Assembly (NCBI RefSeq): GCF_024231755.1
Contig: NZ_JAAEQH010000269.1
Location: forward strand, 1-39,344
Reading direction: 5' to 3'
DNA: 39,344 nucleotides
From: Neptuniibacter sp.
GTDB taxonomy: Bacteria > Pseudomonadota > Gammaproteobacteria > Pseudomonadales > Balneatricaceae
In this document: positions 1-6,306 of the stretch, piece after piece
How positions within the stretch are numbered: position 1 is the first letter of the stretch
How the letters are laid out: every line of letters starts with the position of its first letter
Position numbers and translations under genes: made by a program
The notes under the pieces: generated by a model
Told to the model about the DNA's origin: nothing
The model's database searches: none
What the model saw: only the letters and a program-made list of their open reading frames with translations

Positions 1-141
1 GCTTTTTTAAGGGCTTTCAATGAGAGCCTTTAAAGAAGCAAGGCCATAAGTAGAGCGGTACAGCGCTATCTGTTCGCCATGCTTGTTTTGTTAGCGGTGC
101 GCTTTAGTCGGGTTTTCAACTCCCTTGGCTAAGGCTCTCCC
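1..141. repeat. Terminal direct repeat (circular-assembly overlap)
   Basis: Bases 1-141 recur identically at 39204-39344. An exact repeat confined to the contig ends, with an odd length typical of an assembler k-mer, is the usual mark of a closed circle rather than a biological terminal redundancy. The true circle is then 39,203 bp. The cos-like region beside the terminase genes fits a phage with cohesive ends whose DNA circularises. Confidence 0.9.
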
Positions 142-279
142 AGCACCCGTTAAGTCCTCTTCCTACCGGCTATGCCGTGGACACGTAAAAGCGCAGGCAA
201 GTGAATAAGCAGTAGCCCAAGGTGATGACCTTGAACGCCAGAATACCTCCCGCTGGTGGGCGAAATGGGAGGCAAACTT

Positions 280-302
280 AAGCCCCTTAATTGGGGCTTT
301 GG
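280..302 (+). terminator. Weak hairpin terminator before the secreted-protein gene
   Basis: AAGCCCC and GGGGCTT form a 7-bp stem with loop TTAATT, followed by only three T residues. It may be a weak terminator or the 3' end of a structured RNA covering about 1-300. Confidence 0.4.
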
Positions 303-365
303 TGGTGACGGGGTTTAGCCCCACTAAAACAATCTGTGTTTATTAACCTGTATAGGAGAAAGCAC

Positions 366-740
366 ATGAAAGTAAGAAATGTACTGGTAGGCATGGCAAC
401 TGCGCTCGCTGCTGCTTTTTGTATGCCTGCTATAGCTGATCTGGACTCAAGTCCGGTTTTTGCTGATACCTCTCTGGCTCAGTTTGAGCTTGTAAATTCC
501 GGCCTGGCTGCGGGTGCCGCACCTGACATTCCTTTATTCGAATCGATGCAGCCGCCACTGGAAGCAGTGGTTGCTGGTAGCGCTATCCAATCCACATCTG
601 GATCAACTTTGTTCGCCTTCAGTGATAACGATGGTGTGCCTGGTGATTGGAGTGAATACCGATGGCCTGACGGCTCTGGGTCTTTTGCTGATAACGGCTT
701 CGCTTCTTTTGAAGTGGGTTGGAAAATCACTAATTCCTGA
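366..740 (+). CDS. Small secreted protein of unknown function
   Basis: A 124-residue product. The N-terminus MKVRNVLVGMATALAAAFCMPAIA is a clear Sec signal peptide (basic start, hydrophobic core, A-I-A before the likely cleavage site near residue 24). The mature part is acidic and rich in Ser, Gly and Phe, with no Cys pair or motif I recognise. ATG 366 is preferred over the upstream in-frame ATG at 336 because AGGAGA lies just before it and the signal peptide then begins correctly. It stands alone between the structured RNA region and the tRNA. A secreted product in the early right region of a temperate phage could be a lysogenic-conversion gene; that is inference. Confidence 0.6.
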   Translation: MKVRNVLVGMATALAAAFCMPAIADLDSSPVFADTSLAQFELVNSGLAAGAAPDIPLFESMQPPLEAVVAGSAIQSTSGSTLFAFSDNDGVPGDWSEYRWPDGSGSFADNGFASFEVGWKITNS

Positions 741-917
741 TCAGTGGTTCTGGTTCCTAAGTGACTGAGCACACAGTAAAGCCGATTGACTGGCGTAAGC
801 AGTCGCACCCAATAAGCATATTCATGAGTGTGTTTATTGAGTGCCTTTTTAGCAGGGTTTGCTTACCACTCGCAAAAATGGATAACCCGCCCGTTGCTCA
901 CGGTTAAAGAGCATTAG
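741..917. other. Intergenic region before the tRNA
   Basis: No credible ORF, strong hairpin or recognisable promoter seen. Confidence 0.4.
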
Positions 918-994
918 GCCTCTATAGCTCAACTGGATAGAGCATCGGTCTTCTACACCGGCGGTTGTAGGTTCTTATCCTACTAGGGGCGCCA
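918..994 (+). tRNA. tRNA-Arg (anticodon UCU)
   Basis: A full cloverleaf can be drawn. Acceptor GCCTCTA pairs with TAGGGGC (one U-G), the D stem is GCTC/GAGC, the anticodon stem is TCGGT/ACCGG around loop CTTCTAC (anticodon TCT), the variable loop has five bases, and the T stem is GTAGG/CCTAC around TTCTTAT. Discriminator G and CCA are encoded. It reads AGA (and AGG by wobble). These codons are often rare in gammaproteobacterial hosts, so the usual reading is that it supplements translation of phage genes. An alternative is a remnant of a host attachment site, but the attP seen here lies elsewhere. Confidence 0.93.
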
Positions 995-1013
995 CAAACT
1001 TGAAGGTAATGCA

Positions 1014-1250
1014 ATGCCAAGCAAAAAGGTTGATCAACTGACCGAACGACAAAAAACAGTTCTGGAAGGGATTGTTCAGGGGAAAAGCTTTTATGTGATC
1101 GGTTGTGATCTTGGTATCTCTGAGGCAGGGGTTCGCGATCACATGGACCGAATCTATAAGCGAATAGGGGTTAATAACCGCACTGCAGCGGCTGTTGCTT
1201 ATCTGAAGCACCTAAACCCTGGTATGAAGACTCGTGCCATTGGCATGTAA
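1014..1250 (+). CDS. LuxR/GerE-type helix-turn-helix protein (solo domain)
   Basis: At 78 residues it is almost entirely one LuxR C-terminal HTH. LTERQKTVLEGIVQGKS is the opening helix; IGCDLGISEAGVRDHMDRIYKRIGV is the scaffold-recognition pair, followed by NNRTAAAVAYL. There is no signal-binding or receiver domain, so it is probably a constitutive DNA binder or a partner of a host LuxR protein. It starts 19 bp after the tRNA. A second LuxR-type HTH protein lies in the leftward operon at 36914-37312. Target unknown; the GTGAC-N2-GTCAC palindromes just downstream are one candidate (inference). Confidence 0.75.
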   Translation: MPSKKVDQLTERQKTVLEGIVQGKSFYVIGCDLGISEAGVRDHMDRIYKRIGVNNRTAAAVAYLKHLNPGMKTRAIGM

Positions 1251-1258
1251 GCCGATGC

Positions 1259-1304
1259 GTGACACGTCACAAATCTAAGTAATTGCAAAAGTGTGACAAG
1301 TCAC
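1259..1304. promoter_or_regulatory. Pair of GTGAC-N2-GTCAC palindromes
   Basis: GTGACACGTCAC at 1259-1270 and GTGACAAGTCAC at 1293-1304, both followed by AAA, 34 bp apart. They look like binding sites of a dimeric regulator upstream of the replication gene. The sequence differs from the CACC...GGTG operators of the switch region and from the iterons inside the replication gene. Confidence 0.5.
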
Positions 1305-1325
1305 AAAGCGTAAAAGCTGGTGGTT

Positions 1326-1385
1326 GTGACAGGCCCGTAAGGGTAGGGATAACGGATAACTACGCCTCTTAACGAGGCCTGTCAC
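1326..1385 (+). promoter_or_regulatory. Long inverted repeat in the replication-gene leader
   Basis: GTGACAGGCC (1326-1335) and GGCCTGTCAC (1376-1385) are perfect 10-bp inverted repeats. An alternative inner hairpin, GCCTC-TTAAC-GAGGC, shares the right arm, so two mutually exclusive RNA folds are possible. It lies 69 bp before the start of the replication gene and also contains the GTGAC half-site of the upstream palindromes. Either a regulator site or an attenuating leader. Confidence 0.4.
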
Positions 1386-1453
1386 TAGGCAGAGAGTATA
1401 GGTTAAACGCAGGTAGAGAGTAATGGTATTGACCAAACAGACAATAAAGGGCC

Positions 1454-2497
1454 TTGCTGATGAGTAATCTCCTCATATCTGAAGCACCCTTGGTGGTTCT
1501 ACCATCCCTCGCTGAAGCCATCGGCCTGAATGAAGCCTTGGTACTTCAGCAGATTCATTTCTGGGTAGCTCAGTCTCAGCAGGAGTACGATGGTTACAAA
1601 TGGTTTTATCGTACTGATGCGGATTGGATGGTTGAGTTCAAGTTTTGGTCTGATAGCACTCTTCGCAGAGCAGTGAAGAATCTAAAGAAAATGAATCTGA
1701 TCCGTGTTGAAAAGCTGTCTCGCCATTTTGGGGGCAACAGCTTTGATCAGAAGAAATACTACTCCATCGACTATTCAGCCGTATCTGCTCTTGAACTGGG
1801 CAGCCGTAGTTGTGCATCTGGTCAATCTGACCAAATGGAACCAGTCAAGCCGTCCGAGCCTAGTAATAAAGCATCTAGTCAAAATGACCAGATCGAACCG
1901 GTATCCGCCGCCGAGACCAGTGAAAGCGCATCTGGTCAATCTGACCAAATGGAATCAGTCAATTTGAATAACCCATCTAGTCAAAATGACCAGATCAGAG
2001 CTAGTCAATCTGACCAGATCAGAACTAGTCAAATTGACCAGATGTTTACAGAGAATAAACAGAGAATTAACAGAGACGGTGATGGTGTAGGGGTTAATTA
2101 TCCCAGTAAGACCGAAAGCACGACAGCCGACACCCACGAACACTCTGTTTTCAAAACTGATGTAAATCTGCAAAGCGCTGCGCAACTGAAAGCAAAACAA
2201 GATCGTTTCCAGATGCATTTCGAGTGGTTGCCTCGGGACACCTTCTTTGAGCGCTGTAAATCACAACAGGTTTGCATTGATCAACTGACAGACGATGAGC
2301 AGCAAGCAATCTTGGCAGAGTTCCGGAGCTTCTGGGAAGGCCGTGGAGATATCAACAGTCAGGGTAGCTGGGAGCACAAGCTGATCAATCAGGTCCAGCG
2401 GGTGCTAGCTAAGAAACAAACCGAACTGATCCAAAAGCAGTCGGGGCGCCAAGCGGTGACCTCATCTGTAATGGATGTTCGAAATACGGATTGGTGA
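1454..2497 (+). CDS. Phage replication initiator, lambda O-like organisation
   Basis: A 347-residue product. Residues about 1-115 form a winged-helix-like N-terminal domain (LISEAPLVVLPSLAEAIGLNEALVLQQIHFW...), as in phage replication proteins. Residues about 120-200 are a low-complexity linker with repeated S-Q-x-D-Q-I/M units, and about 230-347 is a charged C-terminal domain. The linker repeats are the translation of six DNA iterons, so the origin lies within the initiator gene, as lambda ori lies within gene O. No helicase Walker motif is present. The downstream genes 2508 and 2831 are translationally coupled or nearly so, and ssb follows. Two in-frame ATGs lie at 1454 and 1460, with TGCTGATGAG before the second. 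Confidence 0.75.
   Translation: MLMSNLLISEAPLVVLPSLAEAIGLNEALVLQQIHFWVAQSQQEYDGYKWFYRTDADWMVEFKFWSDSTLRRAVKNLKKMNLIRVEKLSRHFGGNSFDQKKYYSIDYSAVSALELGSRSCASGQSDQMEPVKPSEPSNKASSQNDQIEPVSAAETSESASGQSDQMESVNLNNPSSQNDQIRASQSDQIRTSQIDQMFTENKQRINRDGDGVGVNYPSKTESTTADTHEHSVFKTDVNLQSAAQLKAKQDRFQMHFEWLPRDTFFERCKSQQVCIDQLTDDEQQAILAEFRSFWEGRGDINSQGSWEHKLINQVQRVLAKKQTELIQKQSGRQAVTSSVMDVRNTDW
1819..2040 (+). repeat. Six iterons: predicted replication origin inside the initiator gene
   Basis: 15-bp units TRGTCAAWMTGACCA occur at 1819-1833, 1876-1890, 1933-1947, 1978-1992, 2002-2016 and 2026-2040. Each is a palindrome (GGTCA or AGTCA, then TGACC). The last three are spaced exactly 24 bp apart; the earlier gaps are 57, 57 and 45 bp. 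All spacings are multiples of three, which keeps the frame. This matches the lambda arrangement of iterons within O. Confidence 0.8.
2048..2080 (+). repeat. AT-rich 11-bp tandem repeats next to the iterons
   Basis: Three tandem 11-mers, ACAGAGAATAA, ACAGAGAATTA and ACAGAGACGGT, start eight bases after the last iteron. An AT-rich repeat beside the iterons is where a DNA unwinding element would be expected. Confidence 0.5.
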
Positions 2498-2507
2498 GGA
2501 GAGACCT

Positions 2508-2831
2508 ATGAGTAAGAAAGGAATGACTCGCGCAGAGATTAGCGAAGATCACAAAAAAGCTGTTCAGCGGATGGCGGAGTACCTACATAACACGCCTGAA
2601 TCCGAATGGGACTTTGATAGCCATATTTATCGTGACCATGACTCATCACTCCTAGGCCTCCAGAGAGCTAAATATATGCACAAGCATGGCGTGAGTGCTG
2701 ATGAGGCGATTGCTTCAGTCAAAAAGGGCGAAAACTTTAACCAGGGCCAGAAAGAGAAAACCCTGACCAAAGAGATGCTGGCAGGTGATTTATCTCTTCG
2801 AATGATGACAAGTAACTGGAGAGCGGCGTGA
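2508..2831 (+). CDS. Hypothetical early protein
   Basis: 107 residues, hydrophilic and charged (MSKKGMTRAEISEDHKKAVQRMAEYL...). No family recognised. ATG 2508 is chosen because GAGGAGAG precedes it; an upstream in-frame start at 2475 would overlap the replication gene. Its TGA overlaps the ATG of the next gene (TGATG), so the two are probably translationally coupled. Its place between the replication initiator and ssb suggests a DNA metabolism role, but nothing in the sequence proves this. Confidence 0.55.
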   Translation: MSKKGMTRAEISEDHKKAVQRMAEYLHNTPESEWDFDSHIYRDHDSSLLGLQRAKYMHKHGVSADEAIASVKKGENFNQGQKEKTLTKEMLAGDLSLRMMTSNWRAA

Positions 2832-3265
2832 TGGCAAGCGTTCTTGAGCCTCATAAATCATTCATTGCGGCTGAGCTTCTTCGCGGGCGCTCTTATTCAT
2901 CGCTTGGTAAGGAGCTTGGTGTCCATGGGGATACTGTTCGGCAGTTCGCCGTAAATCGCGGATTAACTGTTAGCAGAAAGGCGGATCTTGAGTCCATGAA
3001 AGAGGAAATTATCCAGCTGTACAACCAGGACCTTTCGGCAGATTCGGTTGCCTTGGTTTTGGGGCTGGATAGAAGCGGTGTTTATGCCGCACTTAGGCGC
3101 TGGGGCCAAATTCGCAAGAAGGAATCCTTGGCTCCATTACCTAAAGTCTCACTGAATGATCTTAAGAATGATTGGATAGAGGTTAAGGAACCGCACGTTG
3201 TAACAGTGGGGCGAATAGGTCGTTTTTATTTATTGCCAATTACTGGGCAGGAGGGTGCAGCGTAA
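2831..3265 (+). CDS. Helix-turn-helix protein in the replication operon
   Basis: About 144 residues with two HTH-like segments: residues about 10-45 ([34 protein letters not shown]) and 55-90 ([33 protein letters not shown]). The paired arrangement resembles transposase or resolvase-type HTH repeats, but there is no catalytic domain. The start is ATG 2831; a GTG at 2828 is also in frame. Its TAA overlaps the ATG of ssb. It is possibly a DNA-binding accessory factor for replication. Confidence 0.6.
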   Translation: MASVLEPHKSFIAAELLRGRSYSSLGKELGVHGDTVRQFAVNRGLTVSRKADLESMKEEIIQLYNQDLSADSVALVLGLDRSGVYAALRRWGQIRKKESLAPLPKVSLNDLKNDWIEVKEPHVVTVGRIGRFYLLPITGQEGAA

Positions 3266-3804
3266 TGGCTAGAGGTGTAAACAAAGTAATTCTGGTTGGC
3301 AATCTGGGTGGAGACCCTGAAGTTCGTTATATGCCTAACGGTAATGCTGTAACGAATATCACGCTTGCCACTTCTGATAGCTGGAAAGATAAAGAGACGG
3401 GCCAGCCACAGGAGCGAACTGAATGGCACCGTGTTGTCTTCTTTGGTCGCTTGGCTGAAGTGGTTGGGGAATATCTACGTAAGGGCTCACAGGTTTACAT
3501 TGAAGGCGCTCTTCGTACTCGCAAATGGCAGGACCAAAGCGGTAATGATCGATACACCACTGAGGTGGTTGTAGATATGAATGGACAGATGCAAATGCTA
3601 GGAGGTCGTGGCGATTCAAATAATCAGCAGCCACAGCAAGCGCCAAGACAGCAACAAGCTCCAGCACCGCAGCAGCAGGCTCAGCCAGCACCAAGAACAA
3701 GACCAAGCGGCTACCCGGAAGGGGTTAATCATCCTGATCAGACACAGCAGACTCCGCCACCAGCACAGGGGTTTGATGATTTTGACGATGATATACCGTT
3801 CTAG
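3265..3804 (+). CDS. ssb: Single-stranded DNA-binding protein
   Basis: 179 residues, close to E. coli SSB in length. The N-terminus [26 protein letters not shown] begins the OB fold (about 1-112, including [30 protein letters not shown]). A Gln/Pro-rich linker follows, then the acidic tip DFDDDIPF that recruits partner proteins. It coats ssDNA during phage replication and recombination. It overlaps the previous gene by one base. Confidence 0.97.
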   Translation: MARGVNKVILVGNLGGDPEVRYMPNGNAVTNITLATSDSWKDKETGQPQERTEWHRVVFFGRLAEVVGEYLRKGSQVYIEGALRTRKWQDQSGNDRYTTEVVVDMNGQMQMLGGRGDSNNQQPQQAPRQQQAPAPQQQAQPAPRTRPSGYPEGVNHPDQTQQTPPPAQGFDDFDDDIPF

Positions 3805-3833
3805 GTTCCCTATAAGGGCATGGAATTAGTGGT

Positions 3834-4238
3834 TTGACTACTGAAACCTGTATCTACCCTAACTGTAATTGCCCCTTTGATATGGGGCCTGACAATAAGT
3901 GCTTAAGAGGTTATCCAATGGAAGGCGCTGTAAAGACAGTTATTGATTTTACTCCAGCGAACTACGAAAAGATTGCTACAGGTAAGCGGACCACAATCAG
4001 GCTAGGGCGAAAGGAGTACCGGCTAGGCGGTGTTGATTTCACTGTAGAGAAAGCTAATTGCGAAGAGTCGCCGATTATCACTGATATCAGATACACCCGT
4101 TTCAATAAGCTGACAATGCAGGATGCTGTTAATGATGGATTTGCTTCCGTTGAGTGCCTGAGAAAAGAGCTTCAGGAATGTTATGGACGCCGGATCTCTG
4201 ATTTTGATGAAGTGACTATTGTTCGGTTTGAGGTGTAG
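3834..4238 (+). CDS. ASCH-domain protein with N-terminal Cys motif
   Basis: 134 residues from a TTG start. The C-terminal part (about 29-134) has ASCH features: GKRTTIRLGRKEYRLGG, then DIRYTRFNKLTMQDAVNDGFASVECLRKEL. ASCH proteins have a PUA-like fold; some bind RNA or hydrolyse N4-acetylcytidine. The N-terminus CIYPNCNCPFDMGPDNKC carries four Cys and may bind metal. If translation began at ATG 3919 this part would be lost; I prefer the TTG because the Cys motif is well formed. The nearby ATG 3820 hits a stop at once. Confidence 0.65.
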   Translation: MTTETCIYPNCNCPFDMGPDNKCLRGYPMEGAVKTVIDFTPANYEKIATGKRTTIRLGRKEYRLGGVDFTVEKANCEESPIITDIRYTRFNKLTMQDAVNDGFASVECLRKELQECYGRRISDFDEVTIVRFEV

Positions 4239-4240
4239 AG

Positions 4241-4348
4241 ATGAGCCAAGTAAAACTGCCTTGTAAAATATTCTCAGTGGTGTTTTGGGGCGCTCTGGTA
4301 TTGGTGCCGATTGGGTTTCTGGGTTGTGCACTAACGAGTTTGTTTTAA
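4241..4348 (+). CDS. Small membrane protein (35 aa)
   Basis: MSQVKLPCKIFSVVFWGALV followed by LVPIGFLGCALTSLF: one hydrophobic segment from about residue 10 to 34. It begins two bases after the previous stop, so it is probably coupled. A lipobox-like FLGC occurs at 26-29 but lies too deep for a normal signal peptide. The TAA stop is the first triplet of intergenic element B1 (TAACCC...), the same arrangement seen at the other attC-like elements. Function unknown. Confidence 0.5.
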   Translation: MSQVKLPCKIFSVVFWGALVLVPIGFLGCALTSLF

Positions 4349-4394
4349 CCCAGAGCACATGTGCCATCGGTCACGATGGTGCGAATTGTTATAT
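4346..4394 (+). repeat. Element B1: attC-like intergenic hairpin
   Basis: Starts with TAACCCAGAGC at the stop codon of the 35-aa gene and ends with GTTATAT, 13 bases before the next ATG. The arms pair over 10 bp around loop GTCA (TGTGCCATCG with CGATGGTGCG), and TAAC pairs with GTTA at the ends across unpaired spacers. Copies B2 and B3 differ at several stem positions yet still pair, which indicates a conserved RNA or ssDNA fold. The layout matches an integron attC site (R box, spacer, L box); the length (49 bp) is short for one. Confidence 0.6.
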
Positions 4395-4407
4395 TTCGAG
4401 GTACAGA

Positions 4408-4743
4408 ATGGCACACGTATCAGGCCCAACAAGATCACTACCGGGCAGTCATCACAAATTGCCTGCAGGCATTGCTTGCGATGATTGCGGAGCGCCAGCA
4501 GCCCGCAGAATTCAAGGTGAGACAGATTCCTTCGGGGCTGAATATATCGACCTCTGCGAATCTTGTTACCAAAAGGATCAACAGGTAAGCACTACAACAG
4601 AATCCGCCTGTAACTGGTGTGGAAAGCTAGCAAACGATACCCAGCCATACAGAGATATGGAAGAAGGCATGTGCGGCCCGGTTTATCAGGTCTGCGGTGA
4701 TTGCAGAAAGAAAGATGCTGAAAGCTGGGCAAGAGAAATATAA
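4408..4743 (+). CDS. Zinc-ribbon-like protein, cassette unit between B1 and C
   Basis: 111 residues from ATG 4408 (CGAGG upstream). Four CxxC pairs, CDDC, CESC, CNWC and CGDC, suggest two zinc ribbons (about 24-55 and 69-105). No enzymatic motif is seen; nucleic-acid or protein binding is the usual role of such small ribbons. It is bounded by B1 upstream and element C downstream, with its TAA forming the first bases of C, so gene plus element looks like a cassette. Confidence 0.6.
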   Translation: MAHVSGPTRSLPGSHHKLPAGIACDDCGAPAARRIQGETDSFGAEYIDLCESCYQKDQQVSTTTESACNWCGKLANDTQPYRDMEEGMCGPVYQVCGDCRKKDAESWAREI

Positions 4744-4799
4744 CCCAGCGATAAGACGACCGAGTCCAACGAGGTTCGGTTTTAATTGCATTGTTATTT
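4740..4799 (+). repeat. Element C: attC-like intergenic element
   Basis: ATAACCC begins on the stop of the zinc-ribbon gene and GTTATTT ends it just before the next RBS. Inner arms ACCGA-CC and GG-TCGGT pair around AACGA, with an internal loop of two bases on the left and one on the right. It has no sequence copy elsewhere, but it shares TAACCCAG and the TTGTTAT end with B1. Confidence 0.55.
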
Positions 4800-4813
4800 A
4801 TCAGGAGAGAAAT

Positions 4814-4999
4814 GTGGGCGCAACAATTCATCACCCGAAAGGAAGTATGTGTATTAAATGTAAATACCAGTTGGATCGAAAATGCAGCGAGCTTCCGTTT
4901 AGTGAGATGAAAGCTGTGCAGCAATATTCCCGCGAAAATGATCCAACGGTGTTTAGGGTTGTTGTTTGTACAAAATACGATACCGGTGCGACTGAGTAA
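4814..4999 (+). CDS. Small Cys-containing protein, cassette unit between C and A1
   Basis: 61 residues from GTG 4814, with AGGAGA placed correctly upstream. The ATG at 4812 is out of frame and gives only a short peptide. A longer reading from 4697 would run through element C and lacks an RBS. Cys pattern CIKCKYQLDRKC plus a later VVC suggests a small metal site. Function unknown. Its stop is one base before element A1. Confidence 0.55.
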   Translation: MGATIHHPKGSMCIKCKYQLDRKCSELPFSEMKAVQQYSRENDPTVFRVVVCTKYDTGATE

Positions 5000-5045
5000 A
5001 TAACACTGGGTTAGTAGGCCATCTGGTCTTATATGCACGCAAGAG
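5000..5045 (+). repeat. Element A1: conserved 46-bp intergenic hairpin
   Basis: Matches A2 (30034-30079, minus) with two differences and A3 (32660-32702, minus) with three. The fold is AUAA-C-ACUGG, loop GUUAGUAGGCCAU, CUGGU-C-UUAU. The differences between copies fall in the ACNGG/NNGGT stem and keep pairing through G-U wobbles. It sits between the stop of the upstream gene and the RBS of the VRR-NUC gene. Confidence 0.8.
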
Positions 5046-5054
5046 GGCGAATAA

Positions 5055-5450
5055 ATGGCAATAGATAGAGAAGGAAACGAGCAGGCAGCTTTCTTTAACT
5101 GGCTGCGTGTACGTCATCCAGATGTTTTCGATATGGCTTACCACGTGCCGAATGGCGGTTCTCGGAAGGGCGGAGCAAGAGAAGGCGCCAGGCTAAAGGC
5201 TCAAGGAGTTAAGGCTGGCGTCCCTGATGTTTGTATAGCTGTTGCTCGTGGTGGGTATCTAGGCCTGTATATCGAACTCAAAGCAACACCGCCACATAAC
5301 TCAGGCGTTCAGAAAACCCAAAAGGAATGGCTTAGCAGGCTTAATGCGCAGGGTTATAGAGCTGTTCTCTGCAAAGGGTTTGATGCTATCCGAGATGAGG
5401 TTGATCAGTATTTAGCAATGCCTCAGACCATAGGGGTTGCTGGTGGCTAA
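5055..5450 (+). CDS. VRR-NUC domain nuclease
   Basis: 131 residues, a minimal VRR-NUC fold of the PD-(D/E)xK type. E8 (EGNEQAAFFNWL), HVPNGG at 30-35, GVPD with D58, ELK at E74-K76 and Q89 form the expected active site. Stand-alone phage VRR-NUC proteins are usually thought to cut branched DNA such as recombination or replication intermediates before packaging. It follows element A1 directly and overlaps the next gene by eight bases. Confidence 0.88.
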   Translation: MAIDREGNEQAAFFNWLRVRHPDVFDMAYHVPNGGSRKGGAREGARLKAQGVKAGVPDVCIAVARGGYLGLYIELKATPPHNSGVQKTQKEWLSRLNAQGYRAVLCKGFDAIRDEVDQYLAMPQTIGVAGG

Positions 5451-5772
5451 ATCATCCGGACCGGCTCTTAAGCTAAATCTACCCAAGCTTAAGCCTTGCG
5501 ATATTGATGACTGCAAGAGCGGGGTTATTAAGGGGCTATACCATGAAATGCAATGCGCTAACTGCAATGGCAGTGGTGTTGTTAATGCTCATACAGGTGA
5601 GCCGGTGCCTGAAGACCTCTTGATTCCAGCTATGGCTAAAACGATATCGCACCTTAAGTCTGAAGTTAGATGCCTCAAAGAGCAGCTTAAGCGACAGGCT
5701 GAAACAGATCCCAATCAACGATACCCAGAAAATATGCCCACTATTGCTGGTGGCAAATTCAGGATGGATTAA
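5443..5772 (+). CDS. Small zinc-finger protein, DnaJ-like Cys motif
   Basis: 109 residues from GTG 5443 (AGGGG upstream); TTG 5437 is also possible. CDIDDC, then CANCNGSGVV: the CxxCxGSG unit resembles one DnaJ zinc-finger repeat. A helical stretch about 60-92 may form a coiled coil (AMAKTISHLKSEVRCLKEQLKRQ). Such proteins are common beside antiterminators in lambdoid phages. Function unknown. Confidence 0.55.
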   Translation: MAKSSGPALKLNLPKLKPCDIDDCKSGVIKGLYHEMQCANCNGSGVVNAHTGEPVPEDLLIPAMAKTISHLKSEVRCLKEQLKRQAETDPNQRYPENMPTIAGGKFRMD

Positions 5773-5774
5773 CC

Positions 5775-6263
5775 ATGTGCAAAGATCGAATCAGTGCTGA
5801 CGTGATTAATGTTGTAGACCGGTATATCTCTGTAGAGATGGTTAAACAGCTTAATCAAGATATTGGCTGGCGAGCAGAACATATGATGGGGCAGATGGTT
5901 GATTATCTCGGGGATCTCCCTTGTTCAAATGGTGGCGGGAATAGCAATGGCTCTATGATCCACCAGCTAAGTATGATGTTTGATCAGCCGAACGACCCTA
6001 AAACAGTTTGGTCATGTAAAGCTATGGAGCTACTGAAGGACAAGAGCGGGCGGAACCATGACGTGCTGTTTGCTTTTGTTCTGCTGAGAAACCGCCCTGA
6101 TCCGCAGATAGACGGCAGTGAGCGCCATGGTATGGAAAGACTGGCTGAGCTGGTGGGCATTTCGCGCAAGAGCTTTCATACAAATCTATGCGCTGCTGAG
6201 AAGTTTATAAAGGATCTGATAGAGCTTAATCAGATGAGTTCGGTGCTAGTGGCGGCTGCTTAA
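5775..6263 (+). CDS. Putative late regulator in the antiterminator Q position
   Basis: 162 residues. The C-terminal HTH (about 117-150, HGMERLAELVGISRKSFHTNLCAAEKFIKDLI) resembles sigma-type or Q-like HTH segments. It is the last regulator before the late leader, whose tandem terminators (7093-7154) would need antitermination. The family is not certain from sequence; the call rests mainly on position and the HTH. Confidence 0.5.
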   Translation: MCKDRISADVINVVDRYISVEMVKQLNQDIGWRAEHMMGQMVDYLGDLPCSNGGGNSNGSMIHQLSMMFDQPNDPKTVWSCKAMELLKDKSGRNHDVLFAFVLLRNRPDPQIDGSERHGMERLAELVGISRKSFHTNLCAAEKFIKDLIELNQMSSVLVAAA

Positions 6264-6306
6264 TTGGTAATATAATCGGCGGCAAATAATCAAGGATGGA
6301 ATTCTA

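Larger units (their letters stand above)
1..335 (+). other. Structured untranslated region downstream of cro-like gene
   Basis: With 39105-39203 this makes about 430 nt without a credible gene. It is rich in stem-loops: 9-31 (ten pairs including two wobbles), 218-233 (CAAGGT-GATG-ACCTTG), 246-272 (CCTCCC...GGGAGG) and 280-299 (AAGCCCC...GGGGCTT). In lambdoid phages the interval right of cro holds nut or put antitermination RNA or small RNAs. I cannot tell which, if any, applies here. No box A/box B pair was recognised. Confidence 0.4.

Noticed and set aside
1-141. Terminal direct repeat as a phage physical terminal redundancy
   Set aside because: Exact 141-bp repeat only at the contig ends is the usual sign of assembler circular overlap; the terminase context suggests cos ends at about 9070-9130.
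918-994. tRNA-Arg as the phage attachment site
   Set aside because: It is a complete gene far from int, and a well-formed attP core with arm and IHF sites exists at 28711-28932.
3359-3706. Antisense ORF opposite ssb and similar long shadow frames (for example 4592-5038, 22726-22959, 18113-18478 minus)
   Set aside because: No RBS, no recognisable protein features, and fully overlapped by well-supported genes.
4285-4743. Long start at 4285 for the zinc-ribbon protein
   Set aside because: It would run through the 35-aa gene and element B1; ATG 4408 has an RBS and follows the element as at the other junctions.
4697-4999. Long start at 4697 for the small Cys protein
   Set aside because: It would translate element C and lacks an RBS; GTG 4814 has a well-placed AGGAGA.
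4346-5045. A and B elements as a CRISPR array or simple terminators
   Set aside because: There are no regular spacers and the copies are dispersed. No T-run follows the stems, and the elements cover stop codons and end at start sites.
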